Positions 46,981-55,320 of a DNA stretch of 64,000 nt are shown piece by piece. This DNA comes from an uncultured Clostridia bacterium (GTDB taxonomy: Bacteria > Bacillota > Clostridia > Oscillospirales > Oscillospiraceae). The notes under the pieces were generated by a model that was given only the letters and a program-made list of their open reading frames with translations, searched no databases and had not been told where the DNA came from. The DNA lies in the NCBI GenBank assembly GCA_945915065.1, contig CAMEER010000001.1, forward strand, positions 62,001 to 126,000, written 5' to 3'. Position 1 is the first letter of the stretch. Each line of letters opens with the position of its first letter. The translations under genes and the position numbers were made by a program.

Positions 46981-48459
46981 TCAGAGGGTTTCCGGCATAT
47001 CCGGGGCATTTTCCGCGGAATATTCCTCCGAGGACTGGCGGTGATGCCGCAGCAGCATGGCGGCGTGCTCCTCCTCCCGCAAATTGCGGAACACCCGGCG
47101 CATCATCACCAGCGTCAGAGCGAAGGAGCATACATCCGCCACACTCTGGGCCAGCTGTATCCCCAACTGATCCAGCCACAGGGGCAGCAGCATTACGGCG
47201 GGGATGAAAAACAGTCCCTGACGGGCTGCCGCAAGGATGGTGGCGGGCAGGGTCTTGCCCATGGTCTGGGTCATCATATTGCTGACCAAGGCGTAGGCGG
47301 CCAGAGGGAAGGTAATACACTGGCACCGCATGGCCCGCGCGCCAAAGGCAACCACCTCTGGATCGTTCCGGAAAACGGCGATCAGCTGGGGAGCAAAGAG
47401 CAGTCCCACCGCGGCGACTACGATCAGAAAGACCGTGCCCCATTTGACACAGAACCGGAAGCCCTGACGGACCCGGTCATAGAGCTTGGCGCCATAGTTG
47501 AAGCCGCATACAGGCTGGAAGCCCTGCCCGAAGCCGATCAGCGCCGAGTTGGCGGTGGTCATCACACGGTTTACCACGCTCATGGCGGCAATGGCGGCAT
47601 CGCCGTAATGTCCGGCCGCCACATTCAGACAGATGGTGGACACGGACATCAGACCCTGGCGGCATAAGCTGGGGAATCCGCCCCGCAGGATCTCTTTGAA
47701 AATGTGGCGGGTAAAGCGGATTTTTTGGGGATGCAGCCGCAGATTGCCGCCCTGCGTGCAGCCGAACAGCAGCAGGGCAAAGGAGCACAGCTGGCCGATG
47801 ATGGTGGCCAGCGCCGCACCGGTGATACCCATGTTAAAGGTGAAGATCAGCAGCGGGTCCAGCCCTACGTTGATGACCGCGCCGGCCACAATGCCGATCA
47901 TGCTGTAAATGGCGCTGCCCTGAAAGCGCAGCTGGTTATTCAGCACAAAGGAGGCGGTCATGTAGGGCGCGCCCAGCAGGATGATCCGCAGGTAGTCGCA
48001 GGCGTAGGGCAAAATGGTGTCCGTGGAGCCCAGCAGCAGCGCCAGCGGCCGCAGAAAGATCTGGCCCAGTATCAGCAGGAGAAAGCCGGCCAGAAAAGCC
48101 AGCGCCACGGCGGAGATGGCCATGGTTTCGGCGTCCTCCGTCTGGTGGCGGCCCAGCTGGCGGGAGATGTAGTTGCCGCTGCCCTGACCGAAGAAAAAGC
48201 CGGTGGCCTGGATGATGGCCATCAGCGAAAAGACTACGCCCACTGCGCCGGTGGCCGCGTTGGAATGGAGCAGACCCACAAAAAAGGTGTCCGCCAAATT
48301 GTAGGCGGCAGTCACCAGCATGGAGATGATGGTGGGAACTGCCATTTCACATACCAGCCGTCCCACCGGTTCGGTGGTCAGGCGATGGTATTTTTCCTCC
48401 TGCAAAAGATTGGCTTCTTTCAGATGCTTTGTCTCATGGAGATGATGATTGTGATACAT
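46981..48459 (-). CDS. MATE family multidrug/cation exporter
   Basis: 492 residues from ATG 48459 (GAGGTGG upstream; a GTG two codons earlier is possible). Twelve hydrophobic segments in two similar halves, with MATE-type motifs such as MAVPTIISMLVTAAYNLADT at the start of helix 1, GQGSGNYISRQLGR, and GFGQGFQPVCGFNYGAK in the second half. It exports drugs or metabolites in exchange for Na+ or H+. The first 20 residues are His-rich (YHNHHLHETKHL), which is unusual for the family. Confidence 0.9.
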   Translation of the reverse strand: MYHNHHLHETKHLKEANLLQEEKYHRLTTEPVGRLVCEMAVPTIISMLVTAAYNLADTFFVGLLHSNAATGAVGVVFSLMAIIQATGFFFGQGSGNYISRQLGRHQTEDAETMAISAVALAFLAGFLLLILGQIFLRPLALLLGSTDTILPYACDYLRIILLGAPYMTASFVLNNQLRFQGSAIYSMIGIVAGAVINVGLDPLLIFTFNMGITGAALATIIGQLCSFALLLFGCTQGGNLRLHPQKIRFTRHIFKEILRGGFPSLCRQGLMSVSTICLNVAAGHYGDAAIAAMSVVNRVMTTANSALIGFGQGFQPVCGFNYGAKLYDRVRQGFRFCVKWGTVFLIVVAAVGLLFAPQLIAVFRNDPEVVAFGARAMRCQCITFPLAAYALVSNMMTQTMGKTLPATILAAARQGLFFIPAVMLLPLWLDQLGIQLAQSVADVCSFALTLVMMRRVFRNLREEEHAAMLLRHHRQSSEEYSAENAPDMPETL

Positions 48460-48497
48460 ATCCACCTCGGTTTCAGTGGTTTTTCTACTTATTTTTT

Positions 48498-48526
48498 ATC
48501 ATAACATGGATGATTCTGTAAATCAA
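48498..48526 (-). promoter_or_regulatory. Promoter of the MATE gene
   Basis: TTGATT (48521-48526), 17-bp spacer, TATGAT (48498-48503) on the minus strand. Confidence 0.7.
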
Positions 48527-48531
48527 GCCCA

Positions 48532-48560
48532 TTGACCGGCGGCGCCGACTGCACTATAAT
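48532..48560 (+). promoter_or_regulatory. Promoter of the pyrophosphatase gene
   Basis: TTGACC (48532-48537), 17-bp spacer, TATAAT (48555-48560). Confidence 0.8.
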
Positions 48561-48602
48561 AGCAACCAGGAGAACACTTTTTCGTAAAGGAGCTTAACTG
48601 GT

Positions 48603-50216
48603 ATGAACGAGATCTATGTGACCGGCCATCGCAATCCGGATACCGACTCCATTGTGGCCGCCATGTCCTATGCGGCGCTGAAGAACGCGCTGGGCGAGAA
48701 GGAGTATGTGGCGGTGCATCTGGGCACCATCAGCGACGAGACCAACCGGATGCTGAAGCACTTCGGCTTCAAGCCGCCCCGCTTTATCCAGAACGTGCGC
48801 ACGCAGGTGCGGGATCTGGACTTTGACCGTCCCCCCTGTCTGGACGCCTCTGTCACCATGGACCGGGCGTGGCAGCTGATGCGCAGCCAGAAGATCTCTG
48901 CCATTCCCGTGACCAACGAGGACGGCACCTTGTACGGAATGCTGTCCGCCGGCGACATTGCCACCTTCAGCCTGAACACCATCGCCAATCCGGTGGTGGA
49001 GGAGGTGCCCATGTTCAACCTGCTGAGCGTCATCGAGGGCCGCGTGGTGGGCGAGGGCGGTGATCTGGTGGACAGTCTGTCCGGCAGCGTGTCCATCGCC
49101 CTGCCCCAGAGCTGTGAAAACCTGCTGTTTGACAGCTCTGACAGCATCGTGCTGTGCGGCAGCCAGCCGGATATGATCCGCCGGGCGCTGGACATGCAGG
49201 TATCCTGCCTGATCCTGTGCCAGACCGACGTGGATCCGGAATGGGTAAAAGACGCCGGCAAGACCTGCATTATCTCCACGCCCTTTGACGCCAGCCGTGT
49301 TCACCGGCTGATCTATCAGGCCATCCCCATCTCCCGGCCCTGTGCCACCGGAGATCTGATCTGCTTCCATCTGGATGACTACATAGACGACGTGCGGGAG
49401 GTGGTGCTGAAAAGCCGCTATCGCTGCTACCCCGTGCTGGACGAGGAGGAAAAAGTGGTGGGCACCCTGTCCCGTTACCATCTGCTCCGTCCCCGCCGTA
49501 AGCAGGTGGTGCTGGTGGACCACAACGAGCTGGCCCAGACAGTGCCCGGCATTGAGCAGGCGGAGATCCTGGCCATCGTTGACCATCACCGTCTGGCGGA
49601 TATCCAGACCCGACAGCCCATCAACGTCCGCAACGAGCCGGTGGGCAGCACCAACACCATCATCACTTCCATGTATCAGGAGCACGGCGTTATGCCCTCC
49701 CCCCACATGGCAGGCCTGATGGCGGCGGCGATTCTGTCGGATACGGTGATGTTCAAGTCTCCCACCTGCACCAAACGGGACATTGCCATGGCCGAGCGGC
49801 TGGCCCGCATCGCCCATGTGTCACTGGAGGAACTGGGCCGGGAGCTGTTTGCCTCCGGCGCGGTGGACAGCAAGTCGGCGGAGGATCTGCTGCGCAGCGA
49901 CTTCAAGGAATTCCATATCGCCGAGCAGAACCTCGGCGTGGGTCAGGTGACATGTATTGACTCCGAGCATCTGATGCAGCGCAAGGAGGATCTGCTGAAG
50001 GCCATGGAGGAAATGCAGAAGAGCCATGAGTACGATATGGTAATCCTGATGCTGACCGATGTGCTGCAGGAGGGTACGCAGCTGCTGTTTATCGGCAGCG
50101 ATGACGCCATCCGCAATGCCTTTGCCGTGGAGCCAAAGGACAACACGGTATTTTTGCCGGGCGTCATGTCCCGCAAAAAACAGGTGATCCCCATGCTGAC
50201 GACCCTGTGGGGCTGA
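48603..50216 (+). CDS. ppaC: Manganese-dependent family II inorganic pyrophosphatase with regulatory CBS/DRTGG insert
   Basis: 537 residues, far longer than plain PpaC (about 310). The DHH catalytic half is split: GHRNPDTDSI at residues 8-17, then a regulatory insert with two CBS domains (SAIPVTNEDGTLYGMLS; RCYPVLDEEEKVVGTLS) around a DRTGG-like section, then DHN and AIVDHHR motifs and the C-terminal DHHA2 domain (RKKQV). CBS-PPases are inhibited or activated by adenine nucleotides. It hydrolyses PPi in the cytoplasm. Confidence 0.92.
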   Translation: MNEIYVTGHRNPDTDSIVAAMSYAALKNALGEKEYVAVHLGTISDETNRMLKHFGFKPPRFIQNVRTQVRDLDFDRPPCLDASVTMDRAWQLMRSQKISAIPVTNEDGTLYGMLSAGDIATFSLNTIANPVVEEVPMFNLLSVIEGRVVGEGGDLVDSLSGSVSIALPQSCENLLFDSSDSIVLCGSQPDMIRRALDMQVSCLILCQTDVDPEWVKDAGKTCIISTPFDASRVHRLIYQAIPISRPCATGDLICFHLDDYIDDVREVVLKSRYRCYPVLDEEEKVVGTLSRYHLLRPRRKQVVLVDHNELAQTVPGIEQAEILAIVDHHRLADIQTRQPINVRNEPVGSTNTIITSMYQEHGVMPSPHMAGLMAAAILSDTVMFKSPTCTKRDIAMAERLARIAHVSLEELGRELFASGAVDSKSAEDLLRSDFKEFHIAEQNLGVGQVTCIDSEHLMQRKEDLLKAMEEMQKSHEYDMVILMLTDVLQEGTQLLFIGSDDAIRNAFAVEPKDNTVFLPGVMSRKKQVIPMLTTLWG

Positions 50217-50383
50217 GAAAAAGAAAAGAAACGTTCACCGCGGAAATCCTTTGCAGCGGACATTTTGCGCTGTTGGGGAGAAATCCACGTTAAAATACCA
50301 CAGAACCGCGCCGTAATGTCCCACCTGTTTTCGGGAAACCCTATACAATAGAAAAAGCTTACGGAGAAAACGGGGAGGAGCCT

Positions 50384-50509
50384 ATGCCGGTTTGTGTCAG
50401 AAGTGAAACGGAAACGCTGGAGCAGGTACTGCTGCACCGCCCGGGGGCGGTGCTGGAGCAGCCGGTACCCGGCGAATTGGAACGGCTGCTGTTTGACGAT
50501 TGCTTGTGA
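50384..50509 (+). pseudogene. arcA: Truncated arginine deiminase, N-terminal remnant
   Basis: A GGGGAGG site and ATG 50384 open a 41-codon frame whose product reads SETETLEQVLLHRPG and then ELERLLFDDC before a TGA. This matches the N-terminus of ArcA (typically SEIGKLKxVLLHRPG and LLFDD). The remaining roughly 370 codons, with the catalytic residues, are gone. The stub ends exactly where the operator/promoter region of the MerR gene starts. A TACAAT box lies near 50344. The rest of the 50217-50554 gap holds no other gene. Confidence 0.75.
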
Positions 50510-50537
50510 CGCTGCGTTATGTAGTACAGTGGCGTCA
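50507..50537 (+). promoter_or_regulatory. Putative MerR operator/promoter
   Basis: Inverted repeat TGACGC ... GCGTCA spans 31 bp directly before the MerR gene, with TTGTGA and TACAGT elements inside. This is the typical layout of an autoregulated MerR-type operator. Confidence 0.5.
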
Positions 50538-50554
50538 TGAGGAGGTGGAGCGCC

Positions 50555-51280
50555 ATGTCGAAATACACCACAGGTGAACTGGCAAAGCTGTGCGGCGTTA
50601 CCGTGCGGACGGTACAGTACTACGATACCCGGGGCATCCTGATCCCCAGCGAACTGTCCGAGGGGGGACGGCGGCTGTATACCGACGGCGATCTGCGGCG
50701 GCTGAAGATCATCTGCTTTCTGCGGGACATGGGCCTGCCCATCGACGCCATTGCCCAGCTGCTGGCGGAGGAGGAGCCGGGCCGGATTATCACGCTGCTG
50801 CTGGAGCAGCAGGCCCAGTCCCTGCGCCGTGAAATTGCGCGGCAGCAGGACAAACTGGAGAAGGTGGAGGCGCTGCAGCGTCAGGCGAAGCAGCAGGAGC
50901 AGTTCTCTGTGGAATCCATTGGCGACATGGCGTGTCTGATGGAGAAACGAACGCAGTTGAGGCGGCTGCATATGATCCTGCTGCTGACAGGGATTCCCAT
51001 GGCACTGCTGGAGGTAACGGGTATCGTTCTGTGGATCGCCGCGGGGGTCTGGTGGCCCTTTGTGCTGTATCTGCTGCTGGCCGTACCCTATGGCGTGTGG
51101 GGCAGCCGGTACTATTTCAGGCGGGTGGCCTACATCTGCCCCCGGTGCCATGCCGTGTTCCGGCCAAAATTCAAAGAGGCGTTTTTCGCCCGCCATACGC
51201 CCTCTGCCCGGAAGCTGACCTGCACCTGCTGCGGGTATCACGGCTTTTGCGTGGAGACCTTCGGCGGCGACGGAGAATGA
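50555..51280 (+). CDS. MerR-family regulator with C-terminal membrane hairpin and zinc ribbon
   Basis: 241 residues from ATG 50555; GAGGAGGTGG precedes it, and the upstream ATG 50537 overlaps that site. Residues 1-70 are a MerR winged helix (YTTGELAKLCGVTVRTVQYYD), 75-125 a coiled coil, then two hydrophobic spans (about 145-185) and a C-terminal four-Cys ribbon (CPRC ... CTCC). Membrane-anchored MerR proteins with a zinc ribbon are uncommon. Target genes are unknown; no exporter lies directly adjacent. Confidence 0.82.
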   Translation: MSKYTTGELAKLCGVTVRTVQYYDTRGILIPSELSEGGRRLYTDGDLRRLKIICFLRDMGLPIDAIAQLLAEEEPGRIITLLLEQQAQSLRREIARQQDKLEKVEALQRQAKQQEQFSVESIGDMACLMEKRTQLRRLHMILLLTGIPMALLEVTGIVLWIAAGVWWPFVLYLLLAVPYGVWGSRYYFRRVAYICPRCHAVFRPKFKEAFFARHTPSARKLTCTCCGYHGFCVETFGGDGE

Positions 51281-51369
51281 AACGGCTTTTGACGGAAAAC
51301 CGCGCGCCTCTGCGCCTCACGCCGGCGCTGCCGCCCATCGTCAAAACGGTGTGGACTATCTTCGCGTAA
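51277..51369 (+). CDS. Possible 30-residue coupled micro-ORF
   Basis: ATG 51277 overlaps the MerR stop as ATGA and opens a 30-codon frame that ends before the terminator. The peptide is basic then hydrophobic. Translational coupling is the only support; it may be chance. Confidence 0.25.
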   Translation: MKRLLTENRAPLRLTPALPPIVKTVWTIFA

Positions 51370-51372
51370 TGC

Positions 51373-51412
51373 AAAAAGACGACTGACCATTGGTCAGCCG
51401 TCTTTTTCTCTT
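51373..51412. terminator. Bidirectional terminator between the MerR and PII-like genes
   Basis: Stem AAAAAGACGACTGACCA / TGGTCAGCCGTCTTTTT. Confidence 0.88.
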
Positions 51413-51418
51413 GTGGTG

Positions 51419-52093
51419 TCATTCCTCGTCCAGACGGCGCAGACCCGCTACGTCTGACACCGGCAGGGAAAAGCTGATGGCGCCCGCCCTGGTGGCGGGA
51501 CCGGCTTCTTTATTGATGGCGTTCATAATGGCGGCTTTCTCTTTGCCGCCGGCTACGATGTAGATGACGTCCTTTTCGTCGGCCAGCGACACGCCGAAAA
51601 ACTTCTCGGTGCCGATGCCGCCGGTACCCTTGGCGTGCAGCACCGTGCCGCCGCCGGCCCCCGCGCCGCGGGCCGCGTCCATCACCATATCGGAGTGGCC
51701 TTCGTTCAGGATCACCACAATCAGTTCATGCTCAAAATGCATCGTCGGTACACCTCCGCTGGCGGCTTTGCCGCCGTCTGTCAGATAGGCAAGCGTCCGC
51801 CCGCTGCTGACGCTCTTCAGGGGCACGGCCAGCATCAGGCCGTTGCCGGGAATGTCAATAAACAGCTTGCGCTTGGCGGCGCGGAACAACTGCTTCATTA
51901 CGTCCGTTCCCACCACCGCGCCGGTCACGGCTTTCTCTGTCCGGGACAGGCCGTACAGCGCCAGATGCTCAGGCGTGGCGGTGCCCCGGCCCAGCATGGT
52001 GGTGACCAGATTCAGCCCGGCGTCCCGGTACAGCGCCGCCATATCCTCCGCCCGTTCACGGTCGGTAATGCTCATCAGGTAGTACAGTTCCAT
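51419..52093 (-). CDS. Tandem PII-like signalling protein
   Basis: 224 residues from ATG 52093, which overlaps the upstream stop region (TGATATG). Two PII-like ferredoxin folds are recognisable: residues 1-105 (ELYYLMSITDRERAEDM, LNLVTTMLGRGTA) and 120-215 (FEHELIVVILNEGHSDMVMDAA, GGGTVLHAKGTG). PII proteins sense nucleotides and 2-oxoglutarate and gate transporters. Immediate coupling to the DUF1538 membrane protein implies that it regulates that permease. Confidence 0.82.
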   Translation of the reverse strand: MELYYLMSITDRERAEDMAALYRDAGLNLVTTMLGRGTATPEHLALYGLSRTEKAVTGAVVGTDVMKQLFRAAKRKLFIDIPGNGLMLAVPLKSVSSGRTLAYLTDGGKAASGGVPTMHFEHELIVVILNEGHSDMVMDAARGAGAGGGTVLHAKGTGGIGTEKFFGVSLADEKDVIYIVAGGKEKAAIMNAINKEAGPATRAGAISFSLPVSDVAGLRRLDEE

Positions 52094-52094
52094 A

Positions 52095-53621
52095 TCAGGC
52101 CACCTCCCACAGCTCGATGACGCCCTCGTCGCTGAGATCCAGCACGGCCTCCTGCTCCTTGACACGGCGGGTCTTGATGACGTAGATGGCGCCCATCACC
52201 TGCACGGTGATGAGAGGCATCATGGCCACCAGCGCTACCAGACCGAAAGCGTCGGTCATGACATTGCCGCCCAGCGCGGTGGTGGCGCCCATGGCGAAGG
52301 GCAGCATGAAGGTGGCGGTCAGGGGACCGGAGGCCACACCGCCGGAGTCAAAGGCGATGGCGGTGAAGGTGCTGGGGACGAAGAAGGACAGCCCCAGCGC
52401 AATGATATAACCCGGCAGGATGAACCACAGAATGGAGATCCCCGTCAGCACACGCACCATGGCAAGGCCCATGGCCGCAGCCACGGCGATGGAAAGGCTC
52501 ATGCCCATGGCCCGGGAGGAAATGGCGCCGGCGCTGAGCTCCTCCACCTGCTTGTTCAGCACATGGACAGCAGGCTCGGCATTGATGATGAACCAGCCCA
52601 TCAGCGTGGCCAGCGGGATCAGCAGCAGGCCCAGCCCCTGCTCTGCCATGACGCCGCCCAGCACATAGCCCAGCGAGGAGAAGCCCACGTTGACGCCGGT
52701 GAGAAACAGCACAAGACCCACATATGTATAGGCTACGCCGATCAGAATCCGCAGCAGCGGCAGCTTCCGCAGGCGCAGGGAGAACACCTGAAACAGCAGG
52801 AAAAATACACAGATGGGCAGCAGTGCCACGGCTACCTCTCCCATCATAAGGGGAAGCTCCTCCAGATAGCCATAGCCTACGGTCAGAGTGGTCTCAAAGC
52901 CGTTGACCACGGTTTCTGAGGAGACCGTGGTGGTTTCCGGATAGAGGAAGCCCAGCAGAAGAACCGACAGAATGGGACCGATGGAGCACAGTGCTACCAG
53001 ACCGAAGCTGTCGGCCTTGGCTTTTTCATCGCTTCGGATGGAGGCGACGCCCACGCCCAGCGCCATAATGAACGGCACCGTCATGGGGCCTGTGGTGACG
53101 CCGCCGGAGTCAAAGGCCACCGAAAGGAAGTCAGGGTCGGACAGGGCGGCCAGCAGAAACACGATACCGTAAAAGATCAGCAGCAGCGTCCGCAGGGAGA
53201 TGCCCAGCAGGATGCGCAGCATACAGATGGTCAGGAAAATGCCCACACCTGCCGACACCGCCAGAACCAGCATGGTTTTGTCAATGCCCGGCACATTTTG
53301 CGCCAGTACCTGCAGATCCGGCTCGGCGATGGTGATGACAAGACCCAGAAAAAAGGCCAGAACCAAAATCAGCCACAGGCGGCGGGATTTTGTCATTTTG
53401 GCGCCCACCAGATTGCCCATCTGGGTCATGGCCAGCTCCGCGCCCAGCGTGAACAGGCCCATGCCCACGATCAGCATCAGCGCGCCCACCAGAAAGGCCA
53501 GCATCAATCCGCTGCCCACGGGGATGAAGAAGAAACACAGGACCGCCACGATGATGGTGATGGGCAGTACGGAATCCACCGCTTCCTTCAGTTTACCGTT
53601 GATAATTTTACGACTGGTCAA
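52095..53621 (-). CDS. DUF1538 family membrane protein
   Basis: 508 residues from TTG 53621, which has AAAGGAGC 7 nt upstream; the open frame to 53762 runs past the promoter at 53701-53729 and is not used. About twelve hydrophobic spans are arranged as two repeats, each carrying an AFDSGGV(T/A)(T/S)GP motif, the hallmark of DUF1538. These proteins are predicted permeases of unknown substrate. It forms a two-gene operon with the PII-like gene, which starts 2 bp after its stop. Confidence 0.88.
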   Translation of the reverse strand: MTSRKIINGKLKEAVDSVLPITIIVAVLCFFFIPVGSGLMLAFLVGALMLIVGMGLFTLGAELAMTQMGNLVGAKMTKSRRLWLILVLAFFLGLVITIAEPDLQVLAQNVPGIDKTMLVLAVSAGVGIFLTICMLRILLGISLRTLLLIFYGIVFLLAALSDPDFLSVAFDSGGVTTGPMTVPFIMALGVGVASIRSDEKAKADSFGLVALCSIGPILSVLLLGFLYPETTTVSSETVVNGFETTLTVGYGYLEELPLMMGEVAVALLPICVFFLLFQVFSLRLRKLPLLRILIGVAYTYVGLVLFLTGVNVGFSSLGYVLGGVMAEQGLGLLLIPLATLMGWFIINAEPAVHVLNKQVEELSAGAISSRAMGMSLSIAVAAAMGLAMVRVLTGISILWFILPGYIIALGLSFFVPSTFTAIAFDSGGVASGPLTATFMLPFAMGATTALGGNVMTDAFGLVALVAMMPLITVQVMGAIYVIKTRRVKEQEAVLDLSDEGVIELWEVA

Positions 53622-53700
53622 AATAACGCTCCTTTTCTGTCGGGCAACAAAGGGGCGCGCCGATTCCGGTGCGCCGCAAGAAAGGTAATGATTATAAAAT

Positions 53701-53729
53701 AGTATACTATAAGCTGTCGGAAAAGGCAA
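53701..53729 (-). promoter_or_regulatory. Promoter of the DUF1538-PII operon
   Basis: TTGCCT (53724-53729), 17-bp spacer, TATACT (53701-53706) on the minus strand. Confidence 0.75.
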
Positions 53730-53772
53730 GTTAAAACCCTGACAAGATGTGTGATGCGCCAAGGGCTGTGGG

Positions 53773-54288
53773 TCAAAAGAACCAGCGGACGCACCATGCC
53801 GCCGCCAGAAAGCCTGCCAGATCTGCCATAAGAGCGGCGGGAATGGTATAGCGGATTTTTTTGATGCCCGCCGCGCCGAAATAGACAGCGATGGTATAGA
53901 AGGTGGTTTCCGTGCAGCCCAGCATGACCGCTGCGGTGCGGCCGATGGTGCTGTCGGGGCCGTAGGTCTCCATCAGTTCACTGCCGGCGGCCAGCGCTCC
54001 GCTGCCGCTGAGGGGACGGATCAGCAGCAGCGGCGTGGTTTCCGGCGGAATGCCGATGGCCGTCAGCACCGGCGCGAGGGCCGAAGTGAGGAAGTCCAGC
54101 GCGCCGGAGGCGCGGAACATATACACCGCCGTCAGCAGCGCCACCAGATTGGGAAAGATCCGCAGCAGCACCCGCAGGCCTTCGGCGGCGCCGTCCGTCA
54201 GGGCGGTGTATACGTCCACGCGCTTTCCCAGTCCCCGTGCCGTTACCGCCGCCAGCAGCAGAGGGATCAACACAGAGGTCAGGTCCAT
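53773..54288 (-). CDS. spmB: Spore maturation protein B
   Basis: 171 residues from ATG 54288, five or so hydrophobic spans, nucleoside-recognition (Gate) family. Typical SpmB segments: the LRVLLRIFPNLVALLTAVYMFRAS start, PLSGSGA, MLGCTETTFYTIAVYFGAAG. With SpmA it is needed for spore core dehydration. It is coupled to spmA (TGATATG overlap). Its presence supports an endospore former. Confidence 0.92.
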   Translation of the reverse strand: MDLTSVLIPLLLAAVTARGLGKRVDVYTALTDGAAEGLRVLLRIFPNLVALLTAVYMFRASGALDFLTSALAPVLTAIGIPPETTPLLLIRPLSGSGALAAGSELMETYGPDSTIGRTAAVMLGCTETTFYTIAVYFGAAGIKKIRYTIPAALMADLAGFLAAAWCVRWFF

Positions 54289-54289
54289 A

Positions 54290-54868
54290 TCAGCGCCGCC
54301 AGATGGCCTGAAGGACACGGGCCGCCAGCAGGCCCGCCGATACTGACAGCACGGAGGAGAGCCATACGGCAGGCAGAATGTCGAAGGGGGCCGCGCAGCC
54401 GTGGGCACTGCGGACGGCAGCCACGGTGGTGGGCAGCAGCTGAATGGAGGCGGTGTTCAGCACCACCAGACGGCACAGCTCATCGCTGGCCACGCCGCCG
54501 CAGCCCTGCGCCATTCTGGTGGCGGCACGGATGCCCAATGGCGTGGCGGCATTGCCCAGCCCCAGAAGATTGGCGGAGACGTTGGCGCTGAGAGCGGCCA
54601 ATGTTTCACTGTCGCGGCTGGCGTTGGGCAGGATGCGGCGCAGCAGTGGTCGCAGCAGACCGGCTAGCTTTCCGCTGAGACCGCAGCGGTCCATCAGCGT
54701 CATAACGCCGCTCCACAGGCAGATGGCACCCGCCATGGAAAGGCACAGCTCTACCGCGGACTGCGCGCCGGTCAGGGCGGCGGCAGAGACGGCGGACAGC
54801 TGTCCTGTGGCACAGCCGAACAGCAGCGAAAGGAAAAAAAGACCTGTCAAAAAGTAAGGCATCGCCAT
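54290..54868 (-). CDS. spmA: Spore maturation protein A
   Basis: 192 residues with several membrane spans; Gate-domain protein paired with SpmB. Typical segments: GAICLWSGVMTLMD, SANLLGLGNAATPLG, VLNTASIQLLPTT. GAGGTGAG precedes ATG 54868. I see no sigma-A promoter just upstream, consistent with a sporulation sigma factor, but none could be assigned. Confidence 0.92.
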   Translation of the reverse strand: MAMPYFLTGLFFLSLLFGCATGQLSAVSAAALTGAQSAVELCLSMAGAICLWSGVMTLMDRCGLSGKLAGLLRPLLRRILPNASRDSETLAALSANVSANLLGLGNAATPLGIRAATRMAQGCGGVASDELCRLVVLNTASIQLLPTTVAAVRSAHGCAAPFDILPAVWLSSVLSVSAGLLAARVLQAIWRR

Positions 54869-54949
54869 ATTATCTCACCTCGGATAAACTATATGCACAG
54901 AAGGAATGGCGATATTTGTAAAAAAATTGGATATTATGTCGACGGACAG

Positions 54950-54978
54950 TTGACAAACTGGTAAAAATATGGCATGAT
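54950..54978 (+). promoter_or_regulatory. Promoter of the AbrB-type gene
   Basis: TTGACA (54950-54955), 17-bp spacer, CATGAT (54973-54978). Confidence 0.6.
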
Positions 54979-55033
54979 GGATGCGCAGAGGAACTCACCC
55001 TGTGGTGAGAAGCAGAACAGAGGAGAGGTTTGC

Positions 55034-55276
55034 GTGAAGTCGACCGGTATTGTGAGAAAGGTAGACGAGCTGGGGCGGATCGTACTTCCCATTGAACTGC
55101 GCCGCACATTGGACATTGCTGAGAAGGATGCTTTGGAGATTTATGTGGATGGTTCTACCATTGTATTGAAGAAGTTTCGGCCCAGCTGTGTCTTTTGTGA
55201 CAGCAGCAGAGATCTGGTGACGTACAAGGACAAGAACATCTGCCCCAGATGTCTCAGGGACCTGAAAAACAGCTGA
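55034..55276 (+). CDS. AbrB-family transition-state regulator with C-terminal Cys motif
   Basis: 80 residues from GTG 55034 (AGGAGAGG upstream). Residues 1-50 are the swapped-hairpin AbrB DNA-binding fold (GIVRKVDELGRIVLPIELRRTLDI). The tail carries CxxC twice (CVFC, CPRC), making a small zinc-ribbon-like end found in clostridial AbrB relatives. It likely represses growth-phase or sporulation genes. Ends at a strong terminator. Confidence 0.88.
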   Translation: MKSTGIVRKVDELGRIVLPIELRRTLDIAEKDALEIYVDGSTIVLKKFRPSCVFCDSSRDLVTYKDKNICPRCLRDLKNS

Positions 55277-55283
55277 CACGCGA

Positions 55284-55320
55284 AAACATCCCCACCGCCG
55301 CGGCGGTGGGGATGTTTTTA
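55284..55320. terminator. Bidirectional terminator between the abrB-like gene and rsmI
   Basis: Palindrome AACATCCCCACCGCCG / CGGCGGTGGGGATGTT with T-run; it serves both convergent genes. Confidence 0.9.

Noticed and set aside
53622-53762. N-terminal extension of the DUF1538 protein
   Set aside because: The extra codons lie upstream of and across a good promoter (53701-53729), and a TTG with a strong ribosome site at 53621 explains the start.
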